Of a DNA stretch of 64,000 nucleotides, positions 53,596 to 62,947 are shown piece by piece. Source of the DNA: an uncultured Chlamydia sp. (lineage in GTDB: Bacteria > Chlamydiota > Chlamydiia > Chlamydiales > Simkaniaceae); the NCBI GenBank assembly GCA_946127115.1, contig CAMGYI010000002.1, forward strand, positions 124,001-188,000. The letters run 5' to 3'. Positions within the stretch are counted from its first letter, which is position 1. Each line of letters begins with the position of its first letter. The translations under genes were made by a program, and so were the position numbers. The notes under the pieces were generated by a model. That model did no database searches. It had not been told where the DNA came from and saw only the letters and a list, made by a program, of their open reading frames with translations.

Positions 53596-54015
53596 TTAGG
53601 TGGTTTTTCTAAAAACATCCTCTATGGAGGAAATAACAAGTCCTAATCTATTCAGTCCCAAGGTGTTAGAGAGTTTTTTTATAGAACGGCCATTTGCTAG
53701 ATTTTCTGAAGAAGAGGGAGCTGAAAAATCCATAATCTTTTTAGTATCAAAATTTTGTGATATTAAATCGGGATATTCAACGATTAGAAGATGGGTTTTC
53801 AAAATTAACCTGATTGCTTCATCTTCATTCTGAATCCCTACCAAGTTGATGAGTTTTTCTTTAAAATCTTCGGGACTAAATTCCTGAGCATAAGCCTTCA
53901 TCTCATCAAGTGAAAATTGCTCTCGAACCTTCTGAATCTCGTTTGCTACGTCAAATCTAGGAAAGAGATAATTGTATGCCGCTGTATACGTGGCGGCAAA
54001 AAATCTACTAATCAT
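53596..54015 (-). CDS. Small lineage-specific protein (paralogue B)
   Basis: 139 residues, MISRFFAATYTAAYNYLFPR then EMKAYAQEFSPEDFKEKLIN and LANGRSIKKLSNTLGLNRLG. Clear paralogue of 53042-53443 over its whole length. Helical, charged, no known family. It could be secreted by a type III system, but no evidence in the sequence says so. An AT-rich spacer of about 150 bp separates the pair. Confidence 0.65.
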   Translation of the reverse strand: MISRFFAATYTAAYNYLFPRFDVANEIQKVREQFSLDEMKAYAQEFSPEDFKEKLINLVGIQNEDEAIRLILKTHLLIVEYPDLISQNFDTKKIMDFSAPSSSENLANGRSIKKLSNTLGLNRLGLVISSIEDVFRKTT

Positions 54016-54153
54016 CTGTTTTTACTCCAAAACCCCTATAACCTGTGAGTAAGTATACAAGGAACCTGATTTTTCTACACAAAAATTAAGAATGCTAAAA
54101 TTATTTCTAAAACAGGTGTCCATTGCAGCATAGATCATGCCGCCACAACTGAG

Positions 54154-55389
54154 TTAATACATATTTAATTTATTACGAAGCGTTCGTACACTGATGCCCA
54201 AAACCTTTGCAGCTCGAGTTCGGTTCCCTCCAAGAATTTCAAGCGTTTTTAAGATATATTCTTTTTCAATATCTTTTAGGGATAACAAAGCATCGGGTAC
54301 TGACTTATCAGATTCTATCAGCAAATGTGCTTCTTCAAGAATTTCTGAGTAGTCCATGACAACGCCATGTTCAATGCAATTACACAATTCGCGAATATTT
54401 CCTGGCCAGGAATACGCCAGAATCTTTTGCTCCGCTCTTTTGGAAAGTGTTTTTAACGGAATTTGATTCCGATTGCATACCACGTGGACAAAGTGACGCG
54501 CTAGAGGAAGAATATCTTCTTTCCTCTCCCTTAGGGGCGGGAGAAAAATGGGAATCACATTGAGACGGTAGTAGAGATCGGCGCGAAACTCTCTGCTCTT
54601 TATAGCCTCTTTCATCAGACGGTTTGAAGTGGATACGAGACGAACATCAACATGAATAGACTCGGTCCCGCCTACCCGTTCGAACTCCTGCTCCTGCACA
54701 ACGCGAAGAAGTTTTGCCTGAAGCGATGCAGGAATTTCAGAAACCTCATCCAGAAGAAGTGTTCCTTTATCGGCACGCTCAAAACGTCCTGCCTTCCTTT
54801 GAAGTGCTCCGGTAAAGGCCCCTTTTTCATGACCAAAGAACTCAGATTCAATCAGGGTATCGGGAAGAGCTGCGCAGTTAACCTGAATAAAAGGGTGGTT
54901 GGAGCGACGTGATCCCTCATGAATTAACCCTGCAATTACTTCTTTTCCTGTTCCTGACTCCCCACAAATAAAGACGTTGGAATGACTCTTCGCAATTTTT
55001 CCGACTTGCTTAAGAATTGCTTTCATTGCAAGACTTTCCGCAATGACATGCATTTTTGGCGACCGTCTTTGTAAAAGATTTAGAAGGAGGGTCGTTACCC
55101 CCTGGGGATTTAAGGGTTTTTCCAATACGTGCATAATGTCTTTCAATAGAGGATCATCGCCAGATTTCAGATGAACGATAGGGATACTTAAGGAACGATG
55201 CCGAGAACGATCTAAGACCTTAATTCCTTTTAAATCACTTAAAATAAGATCGAAAGAACGTTTTTCAAGTAGATCCAGGGCAGCCGTCCCGTCTTCAACA
55301 GTAAAGAGCTGGAGTTTCTTCCCCTTCAATAATTCTATAAGCAACTCCCGAGGCGCGAACTGTTTCTCGATAATCAGTACCTTCTTCAT
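54154..55389 (-). CDS. NtrC/AtoC-type sigma-54 response regulator
   Basis: 411 residues from ATG 55389. Receiver domain KKVLIIEKQFAPRELLIELL with phosphoacceptor in FDLILSDLKG. Sigma-54 AAA+ domain: Walker A GESGTGKEVIAGLI, HEKGAFTGA (the sigma-54 contact loop), Walker B KGTLLLDEVSEIP and the R-finger region REFRADLYYRLNVIPI. Fis-type HTH GGNRTRAAKVLGISVRTLRN at the end. Drives transcription from -24/-12 promoters. In C. trachomatis the partner kinase AtoS (CT467) is adjacent; none is here. Confidence 0.92.
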   Translation of the reverse strand: MKKVLIIEKQFAPRELLIELLKGKKLQLFTVEDGTAALDLLEKRSFDLILSDLKGIKVLDRSRHRSLSIPIVHLKSGDDPLLKDIMHVLEKPLNPQGVTTLLLNLLQRRSPKMHVIAESLAMKAILKQVGKIAKSHSNVFICGESGTGKEVIAGLIHEGSRRSNHPFIQVNCAALPDTLIESEFFGHEKGAFTGALQRKAGRFERADKGTLLLDEVSEIPASLQAKLLRVVQEQEFERVGGTESIHVDVRLVSTSNRLMKEAIKSREFRADLYYRLNVIPIFLPPLRERKEDILPLARHFVHVVCNRNQIPLKTLSKRAEQKILAYSWPGNIRELCNCIEHGVVMDYSEILEEAHLLIESDKSVPDALLSLKDIEKEYILKTLEILGGNRTRAAKVLGISVRTLRNKLNMY

Positions 55390-55458
55390 CCCAACCTTCT
55401 TTTCTCCACAAATAATCCGCTCGAATTTTTTTTGCAAACCCTGATATATTCGGATGGT

Positions 55459-56268
55459 ATGAAGCAGGTGCTCTATCTTTTGTTATTTATTTTGAGTGTT
55501 TTAGTAGGGTGTTCAGGCTTGAAAAAGTCTGAGAATCAAAAAATTCGAGAACGCAACCTCACATTCCGACCCATTCAACGTCAGTCTGATGAATTTCTCT
55601 TTCCCCAAACCACCCATCCCCAAAAAAAAAGAATGCCTTATCCTTGGGAGAAGAAAAAGATTGGATCACATTTGCGGATTACCAAGGAGTTTTTTAGGTG
55701 CCAAGGAAATATCTTAAACCCTCCCATTCAGATACATCGACAAGCCGATCTGATCTATCACCTCGATTGTGGAGGCATCGAGGCTCATACACTCCCAATA
55801 AAAAATAAGAAGGAATTTATTTATCCCATCCTAGTCGATCTTCTTAACTATGTTCAGGAAAAAACAGGGAAAAAAGTAGTTATCACCTGCGGGCATAGAT
55901 GCCCCAATCATAACCTTTATGCTGATCCCTCAAAGGCCGGCAGTACTTCAAAGCATCTTATTGGGGCTGAAGTGGATTTTTATGTTGAAGAACTCGAGCA
56001 TGCCCCTCAGATTGCGATTAACACACTTCTCACCTATTACAATGAACCCATGAACCGTTCTGAAACCCTCAGCATATCTTCTACTCCTTCGTGGTATAAC
56101 AAAGAAATTGCTATTACTCTCTACCACGAAACTGAAGGGAGAGATTTTGATAATAACCATCCCTATCCTTACATCTCGATTCAGGTCCGTTATGATATGG
56201 ACAGCAAGCGCCCTGTCCAATACAACTGGCATCAAGCACAGAATGGATTTATTAAAACTTGTCTTTGA
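55459..56268 (+). CDS. Lipoprotein with peptidase M15-like domain
   Basis: 269 residues from ATG 55459. Lipoprotein signal LLLFILSVLVGCSG. C-terminal half: VVITCGHRCPNHNLYADP then STSKHLIGAEVDFYVEE, the M15-type pattern S-G-x-R-x-x-x-x-N and S-x-H-x-x-G-x-A-x-D, in which His and Asp bind zinc. Predicted to act on murein-type peptides or related cell-wall crosslinks from the outer or inner membrane; chlamydiae have reduced peptidoglycan. The second zinc histidine cannot be assigned firmly (WHQAQN near the end is a candidate). Confidence 0.68.
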   Translation: MKQVLYLLLFILSVLVGCSGLKKSENQKIRERNLTFRPIQRQSDEFLFPQTTHPQKKRMPYPWEKKKIGSHLRITKEFFRCQGNILNPPIQIHRQADLIYHLDCGGIEAHTLPIKNKKEFIYPILVDLLNYVQEKTGKKVVITCGHRCPNHNLYADPSKAGSTSKHLIGAEVDFYVEELEHAPQIAINTLLTYYNEPMNRSETLSISSTPSWYNKEIAITLYHETEGRDFDNNHPYPYISIQVRYDMDSKRPVQYNWHQAQNGFIKTCL

Positions 56269-57037
56269 GTTCTCTAATATGAGCAAAGAGAGATGCTGGA
56301 TCGGTATCGGTAATGCCGAGAGCTTTTTGAAGGGTCTGCGTTTTGACTCTTAGAAAAGGATTGGTTTCTTTTTCTTCAGCAAGGCTTGAGGGAACAGTTG
56401 AATTTCCTTCAGCTTGCCGCTTTCTAGCTTCTTCTAAACGCCTTTGAAGCGCCTCATTATTGGGTTCGATAGAGACTGCGAACTCAAGGTTCTTTACCGT
56501 ATACTCATGTCCACAATAAATCATTGTGTCATCAGGAAGGGTTAGAATCTTCTCAAGAGAGTTCCACATCTCTTGGGACGTTCCTTCAAAAATCTTTCCA
56601 CACCCTCCTGCAAAAATGAGATCTCCACTAAAGAGAAGGCGCAATTCACGGAAAAAATAGACGACATGAGGCCTTGTATGACCAGGAGTAGAAAAAACCT
56701 CGATTTCGAAAGGACCCAACACCAGTTCCTCCCCTTCATCCACCGACTGTCCAAGCTTGGGAACTCGATCGTCATCGGGGCCAATCACATGGCATGCAGT
56801 TTTTTTCGTTAGGGTTTCGATTCCCCCCGTATGATCGGAGTGATAATGTGTAACTAAGATATTAATCAGTTTTAAATCTTCCTTTTTAAGAAGATCTAAG
56901 ATAGGACCCGCCTCCCCGGGATCAATAACAAGGACATTTTTATCCCAAGTTAAGAGATAGGTGTAATTGTCCTCTAAAATCTGGAGTTGATAAAGGCACT
57001 GTCCTTCACCAATCTCTTTTTTTTCAATAGCCGTCAT
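56252..57037 (-). CDS. Glyoxalase II-like metallo-beta-lactamase-fold hydrolase
   Basis: 261 residues from ATG 57037. Metal motif THYHSDHTGG, later STPGHTRPHVVYFF, LLFSGDLIFAGGCGKIFEGT and IYCGHEYTVKNLEFA (all hydroxyacylglutathione-hydrolase hallmarks). A C-terminal domain follows (EEKETNPFLRV). Hydrolyses thioesters such as S-lactoylglutathione. Overlaps the RDD gene by 4 bp, so coupled. Confidence 0.88.
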   Translation of the reverse strand: MTAIEKKEIGEGQCLYQLQILEDNYTYLLTWDKNVLVIDPGEAGPILDLLKKEDLKLINILVTHYHSDHTGGIETLTKKTACHVIGPDDDRVPKLGQSVDEGEELVLGPFEIEVFSTPGHTRPHVVYFFRELRLLFSGDLIFAGGCGKIFEGTSQEMWNSLEKILTLPDDTMIYCGHEYTVKNLEFAVSIEPNNEALQRRLEEARKRQAEGNSTVPSSLAEEKETNPFLRVKTQTLQKALGITDTDPASLFAHIRELKDKF

Positions 57038-57789
57038 AATTGTTGGTCTATTATTTGCAATTGTCCCCACGAAACAGCCCAAACGTAACAGAGAAAAAAA
57101 AGAATAACAATGAGCGTTCGGACAATCCCAATTTTTTGGTGGAAAATACGGAGCTCACCCCGCCGATCCCAAGAGGTCATTCCTGAATGATTGAGCTTTA
57201 CAGCCGCCACAATCATGGTGATTAGTGAAATGATTGGAAGTCCTGCCCCCATCCCAAGCCACCAAACAGAAAAGCTACGATTTAAACTCACTGAAAACGA
57301 CAATTTTTGGTGGTTCTCATCGCGAACACTCACGCGAAGAAACCACTTACCGGGGGTAGTCCCGGCCGTTGCAAGTAAAAAAGCTTCAATGAAAACCCAT
57401 AGGAAGATGGCAAGTATCCCGGTATAAAAGTTGATAACCTCTAAACCGATGTTAGAGTAACCAATGAAAATAGATAAGACAATGGCAAAGAGGGAGTAAT
57501 CAATCATTCGTGCCCAGAACCGGACCCAAGGGCGGGAACGGATATAGTCCTGATCAGTCTCTCTTGAATATAATCCTTTCTTTTGAATTTCAATTGTTGG
57601 GGTTTCATCCAGGATAGTCATATTAAAATTTTCCACTTCAGAGATCGGGAGCCAATCTTTCTGTGACTGAGTCCATACCCGCGTCGAAGGATCAACTTCT
57701 CTCTTATCGAGCATATCCTGAAGATCATTATGGGAAATCGGCCCTTCCTTATCACTCCCAACCATATAAAACCAAACTGCTTTATCCAT
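57034..57789 (-). CDS. GYF-domain plus RDD-family membrane protein
   Basis: 251 residues. The N-terminal domain VWFYMVGSDKEGPISHNDLQ and TRVWTQSQKDWLPI is a GYF-like (DUF4339) fold. After a linker come four membrane helices of the RDD family, starting WVRFWARMIDYSLFAIVLSI (the R-D of RDD) and ending FFLCYVWAVS. Possibly binds proline-rich sequences and acts as a membrane platform. Start ATG; stop overlaps the downstream hydrolase gene. Confidence 0.82.
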   Translation of the reverse strand: MDKAVWFYMVGSDKEGPISHNDLQDMLDKREVDPSTRVWTQSQKDWLPISEVENFNMTILDETPTIEIQKKGLYSRETDQDYIRSRPWVRFWARMIDYSLFAIVLSIFIGYSNIGLEVINFYTGILAIFLWVFIEAFLLATAGTTPGKWFLRVSVRDENHQKLSFSVSLNRSFSVWWLGMGAGLPIISLITMIVAAVKLNHSGMTSWDRRGELRIFHQKIGIVRTLIVILFFLCYVWAVSWGQLQIIDQQL

Positions 57790-57951
57790 TTAATCGTCCT
57801 CTTTCAGGTAGTGTCTTCAGTGGTATTATAACAACACCACCTAAATTTCACTAAATCCAATAACATCCTTTTTGTAAACCCCCTGCTCGAATTGATTAAT
57901 AATGACTAGTTATGTTAATGTATTTGCGCTTTTAACTAATAAGGAGTTAAA

Positions 57952-58455
57952 ATGAATAAATTAAAATTTCTATTAGCCGCACTATTTATATGTGCGCTAC
58001 CATTGCAAGCTGAAGAAGATAAAGCTCCCGAGCAAAAAGTTGACCAGTCTTACAGATACTATTCTATCGGAGCCGGTTTCCCGTCCATCTTCACTCTTAA
58101 TGTGGGAAGAAGAGTTCAACACCAACACCATGCCTTTGAAAGTGGAATAGGGATTACTCCCCTGATCATAGCCATTGAAGGACATATCTATGCTAACTAT
58201 CTCTACTTTCCAAACCCCAATCCAGACTCTCAATTCTACGTGGGACTTGGGGGACAGGCAGGATATGGCGTTGAAACCATCGACTGGAGAAGAGGTATCG
58301 GGTACTTTAAACCCCAGTTCCTTCTTGGAAAGGAATACCTTACAGGAAGATCTGAAAAACGGTTTATCCAAGCCGCAATTGGAGGGGGGTATTTCACTAC
58401 AAGAGGTTCCCTTTTCTATCCCAATCTAATTGTTTCCTATGGAATCAAATTTTAA
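57952..58455 (+). CDS. Small outer-membrane beta-barrel-like protein
   Basis: 167 residues. Signal MNKLKFLLAALFICALPLQA, preceded by AAGGAGTTAAA. The mature part alternates hydrophobic strands and loops (YYSIGAGFPSIFTLNVGRRV, SQFYVGLGGQAGYGV, FYPNLIVSYGIKF) and ends in an aromatic residue, as expected for a barrel protein inserted by the BAM system. No family name. Convergent with the DUF115 gene, overlapping it by 11 bp. Confidence 0.65.
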   Translation: MNKLKFLLAALFICALPLQAEEDKAPEQKVDQSYRYYSIGAGFPSIFTLNVGRRVQHQHHAFESGIGITPLIIAIEGHIYANYLYFPNPNPDSQFYVGLGGQAGYGVETIDWRRGIGYFKPQFLLGKEYLTGRSEKRFIQAAIGGGYFTTRGSLFYPNLIVSYGIKF

Positions 58456-60190
58456 CGGCCTTAACGGGGCAGTCAGTCAGGCTGTCCCATTCCTTTAGCT
58501 CATTGATATAAAAATCAATGAGGGAGCGGTATGCATCCCACTTGGAGTGAAAATAGTGCCATTTAAGCTGAGGATCTAACTGATTCCAAACAAGTGGGCG
58601 ATATTTTCTCTCAAGAAGAGAGAGGAATGTGCGATCAGGATCCTGCAAAAAACATTTATACGCTTCGAGCGTTTCAAGCTCCATCTGCGCAAAGATAAGA
58701 CGGCCAGTTTCTGGATCTTTGGCGGTTTTTTGAGTCTTTTCGAGCTCCTCGAAAGCAATCATGATGTAGATTTTCGCTTCCTTCAGGCTTTTCTTTAGGG
58801 ATGCAAGGTGGGATGCCACTGCCCCTTTGGGGACAAGAAGAGGTTGGGATTGGATAGCGTGGTGAATTTTTCCATGGAGATCTTGAGGAGATGGCATTAT
58901 AATTTGGTTAAGGGGGCGATTTGGAATGCCTCTAAACCCCAGTCCTCCGGAAGAGGCATTGATGAAAGAGGTATGGGGATTCTTTTTTGCAAAGGTAGAA
59001 ATAGCAGAGGATTCCATAACCCATTTGACGAGGGTATGAATCGGCTTGCCATAAATATCTTTTCGTTTCAGAAGTCGCTCGGCAGTGCGAACCTCCTTTT
59101 TCCTCCCTTTAAGGAAGTCTTTGGGAGTCGCAACCACTCCAGAGGTATAAGCTTTTCCCTCAGTGAAGGCAAGATCTACACCAACAAGAATGATAGGACT
59201 ACACCCGAGAGTCGTAGTGAGTTCAATAGCAGTTGTCGTTACCGACAAAGCCTCGATCGAAAACCCTTCTTGAAGAGGGACCGAGTCAAGCTCTAGTTTC
59301 TCTTCAATCCACCGCTCTGCAGCCCCTCCGGTTTGCGTGTGGAGATAGCCATGTGGGCCATTGCAAGTCTGAAAAATGTCTGGATGGAGGCGGGAGGCAT
59401 AGAATAGGGGAAGCTCAAATGCAGAGGCTTTTTTAAAGCGTTCCACCTCTTCAAAGTTTGGGTCGAGGGCAATTCCAAAATGGGGGCGAATACCATGGTT
59501 GCTCAGTGCTGTGATTGCTGATCCCCCCGCAATAATCAGTGCACGATGATCAAATGCATGGAGCGTCTCCAGCTCATTTTCAAGGGAGGGCCCGGCACCG
59601 CAAATAATGGCAGGGGTGCCTCGAAACGCTCCCTTTAAAGCATTCCCATCAAAAGCTGTCTCCATCCGATAAAAGTTTGGATGAAGATTTTTGAAGAAGA
59701 GGTTGTAGTAGTGATTTTCTAAATAGATGGCATGTTGAATCGTGGTCAAGCGATGGAGCTTAAGGCGGAGACGATAGAAACGAGAACTTTTATACGAGGG
59801 AAGAGCAAATATCCCGATTTTTTCAAGAGGAAACGATTCAGCGCATTCCTTGAGAAAAGGGGTGAGGCGCCGTTTATCCAAATTAAAGCGGATATGCACC
59901 TGAGGGTTTGTAAGGATTTCAGAGGCATATCCTGTTTCAAGAAAGGCTGCAATAGCTCCTAGATTTTCTTCTAGAAAAATCAGGTCCCGTTCTTTATTCT
60001 CCGCAAGCCACGCTTTTAGAAAACGATAAGATCCACCATTGCCCAAGCCATAGATATAAACGCTATCGAGTTTTTCAAGATTTTCTATTTTAACCGATTC
60101 TTCTCTACTTGGAAAAGGCTCAATCTCCTGAAATCTTAGGAGGAAAGAAAGGTTGGGGTAACGAGATTCTAGCAGGTCAGTTTTGAACAT
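58445..60190 (-). CDS. DUF115 / Maf-like protein (copy 2)
   Basis: 581 residues from ATG 60190. Central DUF115 domain with TPAIICGAGPSLENELETLH then IIAGGSAITALSNHGIRPHF and VGVDLAFTEGKAYTSG, the order seen in Maf/MptE-like proteins. Relatives include flagellin glycosyltransferases (pseudaminic or legionaminic acid transfer) and archaeal MptE. The N-terminal 190 residues and the helical C-terminus are less conserved. Paralogous to 61012-62520; overlaps the MORN gene by 14 bp. Glycosyl transfer to an outer-surface or secreted protein is a guess. Confidence 0.75.
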   Translation of the reverse strand: MFKTDLLESRYPNLSFLLRFQEIEPFPSREESVKIENLEKLDSVYIYGLGNGGSYRFLKAWLAENKERDLIFLEENLGAIAAFLETGYASEILTNPQVHIRFNLDKRRLTPFLKECAESFPLEKIGIFALPSYKSSRFYRLRLKLHRLTTIQHAIYLENHYYNLFFKNLHPNFYRMETAFDGNALKGAFRGTPAIICGAGPSLENELETLHAFDHRALIIAGGSAITALSNHGIRPHFGIALDPNFEEVERFKKASAFELPLFYASRLHPDIFQTCNGPHGYLHTQTGGAAERWIEEKLELDSVPLQEGFSIEALSVTTTAIELTTTLGCSPIILVGVDLAFTEGKAYTSGVVATPKDFLKGRKKEVRTAERLLKRKDIYGKPIHTLVKWVMESSAISTFAKKNPHTSFINASSGGLGFRGIPNRPLNQIIMPSPQDLHGKIHHAIQSQPLLVPKGAVASHLASLKKSLKEAKIYIMIAFEELEKTQKTAKDPETGRLIFAQMELETLEAYKCFLQDPDRTFLSLLERKYRPLVWNQLDPQLKWHYFHSKWDAYRSLIDFYINELKEWDSLTDCPVKAVKI

Positions 60191-61034
60191 TGTTTCTCCA
60201 CTGAATCCGATTTCCATCCCACTTTCCTATTTTGGCAGTTTCTTCTCCCTCTTTCCATGACTTCTCTACATATTGAAGAGACGGATCGTACTTCCCCTCT
60301 AAAAGGAGGTCCCCATTTTTGCTCCACTGCTTTCGATCGAATCTATTCGGAGAATAGTAGTGACGCTCTTCAAGAGGAGAACCGTCTGCAAAAAAACGGC
60401 GGTGGAGACCGACGGGATTTCCACCCCGATACTTTCCTTCATCGAGGAGAACTCCTTTTTGATTCCACATCCTATCAATCCCTTCACGAAGGCCTGTTTG
60501 GAAAACAACTTCCCGCTTTTTTTCCCCGTTAGGCCAATAGAGCTCAACAGATCCTTCTAATATTCCGCTTGAATAGGTCATCTCCGATTTAAGAATGCCA
60601 TTTTCATAATAATATTCTTGCTTTCCTTCCAATATCCCCTTCCTATAACGTTCAATCATAGCAAGTTTTCTTGAAAGATAGTATCGGGTAGACTTCCCCT
60701 CTTTATTATCTTGATAAAACCAAGTTTCAGAAAGGCATGTTCCCTTTTCACTATAAAAGCGGGAGGGTCCATGGAGTTTTCCATTCAGATAAAAACACTC
60801 GGTCTCAACACCCCCAGCTGGATAGTAGAGGAGATACTGCCCTTCAAAATGCCTTTTAACTTCGAAATATGCACACAGCATTCTCCCTTGATTATTCTTC
60901 TTTAGAACGAGATGAGAAATCTCGGAAAAATCTTTGGGTATCCTCAAAGGTTCAAATAAGGTGTCGATATTGATACCTAAATCGGGATCTTGGATTGTGA
61001 GACGACCCTCACTAAACTGATAGGTTTCTTTCAT
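60177..61034 (-). CDS. MORN-repeat protein (YwqK-like)
   Basis: 285 residues. Several MORN-like units: KLHGPSRFYSEKGTCLSETW, KEGKSTRYYL, LEGKQEYYYENGILKSEMTY, LEGSVELYWPNGEKKREVVF, REGIDRMWNQKGVLLDEGKY. Predicted beta-strand hairpin repeats, usually binding membranes or proteins. No signal. It sits between the two DUF115 genes, overlapping both (14 and 23 bp), so it is expected to act with them. Confidence 0.8.
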   Translation of the reverse strand: MKETYQFSEGRLTIQDPDLGINIDTLFEPLRIPKDFSEISHLVLKKNNQGRMLCAYFEVKRHFEGQYLLYYPAGGVETECFYLNGKLHGPSRFYSEKGTCLSETWFYQDNKEGKSTRYYLSRKLAMIERYRKGILEGKQEYYYENGILKSEMTYSSGILEGSVELYWPNGEKKREVVFQTGLREGIDRMWNQKGVLLDEGKYRGGNPVGLHRRFFADGSPLEERHYYSPNRFDRKQWSKNGDLLLEGKYDPSLQYVEKSWKEGEETAKIGKWDGNRIQWRNNVQN

Positions 61035-62520
61035 GGAAAAATTTCTCGGTTACATCTTGATAAAATAGGATTTTTTGGAGCTTTTTTTCAAAAGGAATGT
61101 CGTTCATCCTTCCCAAAATTTCATCGGTTTGAAGAAGGTTTTTCCACACTCCCCATAAAGGAAAAAGATGATCTTGAAAAAAAAGCTCCTCTTCAAGTTC
61201 ACACTCCTGAAGAACAGTATTTTTTCTTTGCTCTAGGGCTTTCATAAACTCCGTTAGGATCACGTGGGTTCTCTTTAGGCTCTCATCGAGGTGGTGGAAT
61301 TTTTCAGGGATCGAAGAAAAATCAATAGGAGGTGTCGATACTATCTTTTGGTGTACCTTTGCGCATAAGTCTGTGCAACAAGACGGGAGCATGAGAGGCC
61401 CATCTTGGATTCCTTCTAATTTAAGTCCTCGAGTGCTCGCATTGACAAAAGTGGTTTGAGGGTGCTTCTTAGAAAAGTCCTCCAACCATCTTTTGCTTAT
61501 CAAAAAATCAGGACGAGTAAAAACCACATTCCCTTCTCTATCCTCCGTCTGAATTTGATTTAAACGTTCGTCCATTCCCTCAACCCCAGCGGCATAAGAA
61601 GCCTCGTCATACACGCAAAGATCGAGACCCACAAAATAAATGGGATCACATCCTAGAAGGACCGCCACCATCGTTGAAAAGGTAGAGACGTTCCAACCAA
61701 CATCGCATGGCGTCAGCGCGAGTTTGTCGGTGAGGTATTCCTCTAAGGCAAAACTTCCGCTCTGTCCCAAGCAAAACTTCGGGCCGTGGTGGTGAGTAAG
61801 CAAGGTATGACTCACTTGGTTTTGATAAAACAGAGGAGTTTCAAAATAGTTCTGCCGATAAAATCTCTCTACAGGAGGATCGGGATCAAGTGCCGCAGAA
61901 AAATGAATCGGAATATTTGCGCGCGATAAAGGAGCAAGTGCTGAACCTCCGCCAATAATCAATGCCCGGTCTTGGAGTTTTTTAATCTCATCTAAACAAT
62001 CTCCAAGAGATGGTCCTGCTCCACAAATGATTGCCGGTATTCCTCGAAACTTTCCTGCTAGGGACTTCCCTCTTTTAACTTCATCCTTCATTAGGAGGTT
62101 CTCAAAAACGTTCGACATCAGAGGAATTCCAAAGTCATTGTACAGACAAAGAGTGAGTTCTGTTCCCAAAATCCATTCACCTAACGTATTGGGATTGCCC
62201 CCCATTAACTCCCATGGTTTAAAGAGGTGTTCCCACGCATACGGACGGTATTCGCTACCAATTTTCAAACGGGGATGATCCATTAATGGAAGAAAAATAT
62301 TGTGAAGGATCTGGGGATCTTTAGGAATAAGATAGATTTTTCTAGAGGGTTTTTTATCAAGCCACTCCAAGATCTTTTGTTGCCATGGGAGAGGACCGAG
62401 AGCATAGAGATAAAGTGCTACAGTTTCACTTTTAGGGGGGGGGAGATCAACAAAAGGGATCTCCCTCCTTTTCTCAGTTCGGAGTTCTAGAGCAAATAGG
62501 GGATTTTTCTTATCGAGCAT
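61012..62520 (-). CDS. DUF115 / Maf-like protein (copy 1)
   Basis: 502 residues from ATG 62520, which overlaps the stop of the HSDR_N-like gene; the longer start at 62610 would overlap that gene by 101 bp. Core: IPAIICGAGPSLGDCLDEIK then IIGGGSALAPLSRANIPIHF and YFVGLDLCVYDEASYAAGVE. Same layout as copy 2 with a shorter N-terminal region. Two related proteins with a MORN protein between them suggest a modification module. Confidence 0.78.
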   Translation of the reverse strand: MLDKKNPLFALELRTEKRREIPFVDLPPPKSETVALYLYALGPLPWQQKILEWLDKKPSRKIYLIPKDPQILHNIFLPLMDHPRLKIGSEYRPYAWEHLFKPWELMGGNPNTLGEWILGTELTLCLYNDFGIPLMSNVFENLLMKDEVKRGKSLAGKFRGIPAIICGAGPSLGDCLDEIKKLQDRALIIGGGSALAPLSRANIPIHFSAALDPDPPVERFYRQNYFETPLFYQNQVSHTLLTHHHGPKFCLGQSGSFALEEYLTDKLALTPCDVGWNVSTFSTMVAVLLGCDPIYFVGLDLCVYDEASYAAGVEGMDERLNQIQTEDREGNVVFTRPDFLISKRWLEDFSKKHPQTTFVNASTRGLKLEGIQDGPLMLPSCCTDLCAKVHQKIVSTPPIDFSSIPEKFHHLDESLKRTHVILTEFMKALEQRKNTVLQECELEEELFFQDHLFPLWGVWKNLLQTDEILGRMNDIPFEKKLQKILFYQDVTEKFFHERNLSV

Positions 62521-62947
62521 TCTTAAGAGATTCATAGGAGGGCAACTGATTCCTTTCTTTAATAGAAGAATCGCTTTCCCATCGTAATAGGAATCCCTCA
62601 TCATTGGCAAGACAAATTAGTGGGGCCTTGATATAGGCATTATACCCAAGGGCCTGCACAAACATCTTTTTCTGAAGGGGCATTGCTTTACATTCGATGA
62701 GAAGAAGAGGACGAAGGGTTTCGGATTCAAGGCACAAAATATCAATGCGACGGTTGGGGACTTTCTCTTCCAACACTTGGGGAAGCTCTGACAATTTTTT
62801 CTCAATAACAACCGCATGAGGTGGGTACCCCAATTGATTCACAAGATGACCCAAAATTTTTTGCCGAACCATTTCCTCAGGAAGCGCATCAACCCATTTC
62901 TTCCGAATTGGATCATAAATCTGCTTACGTTGGGGAGACGACACCAT
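62510..62947 (-). CDS. HSDR_N-like PD-(D/E)XK nuclease-fold protein
   Basis: 145 residues. RRIDILCLES and LLIECKAMPLQKKM give D-x(n)-E-C-K, the PD-(D/E)XK core found in the N-terminal domain of type I restriction R subunits. No helicase domain, no methylase or specificity gene nearby, so it is not a restriction system. Chlamydial-type small proteins of this kind exist beside unrelated genes. It could be a nuclease or a scaffold. ATG 62947 chosen (62956 possible); overlaps HPF by 23 bp. Confidence 0.75.
   Translation of the reverse strand: MVSSPQRKQIYDPIRKKWVDALPEEMVRQKILGHLVNQLGYPPHAVVIEKKLSELPQVLEEKVPNRRIDILCLESETLRPLLLIECKAMPLQKKMFVQALGYNAYIKAPLICLANDEGFLLRWESDSSIKERNQLPSYESLKNAR

Noticed and set aside
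62925-62947. HSDR_N-like gene as part of a restriction-modification system
   Set aside because: No methylase, specificity or helicase gene is nearby, and only a single small domain is present.
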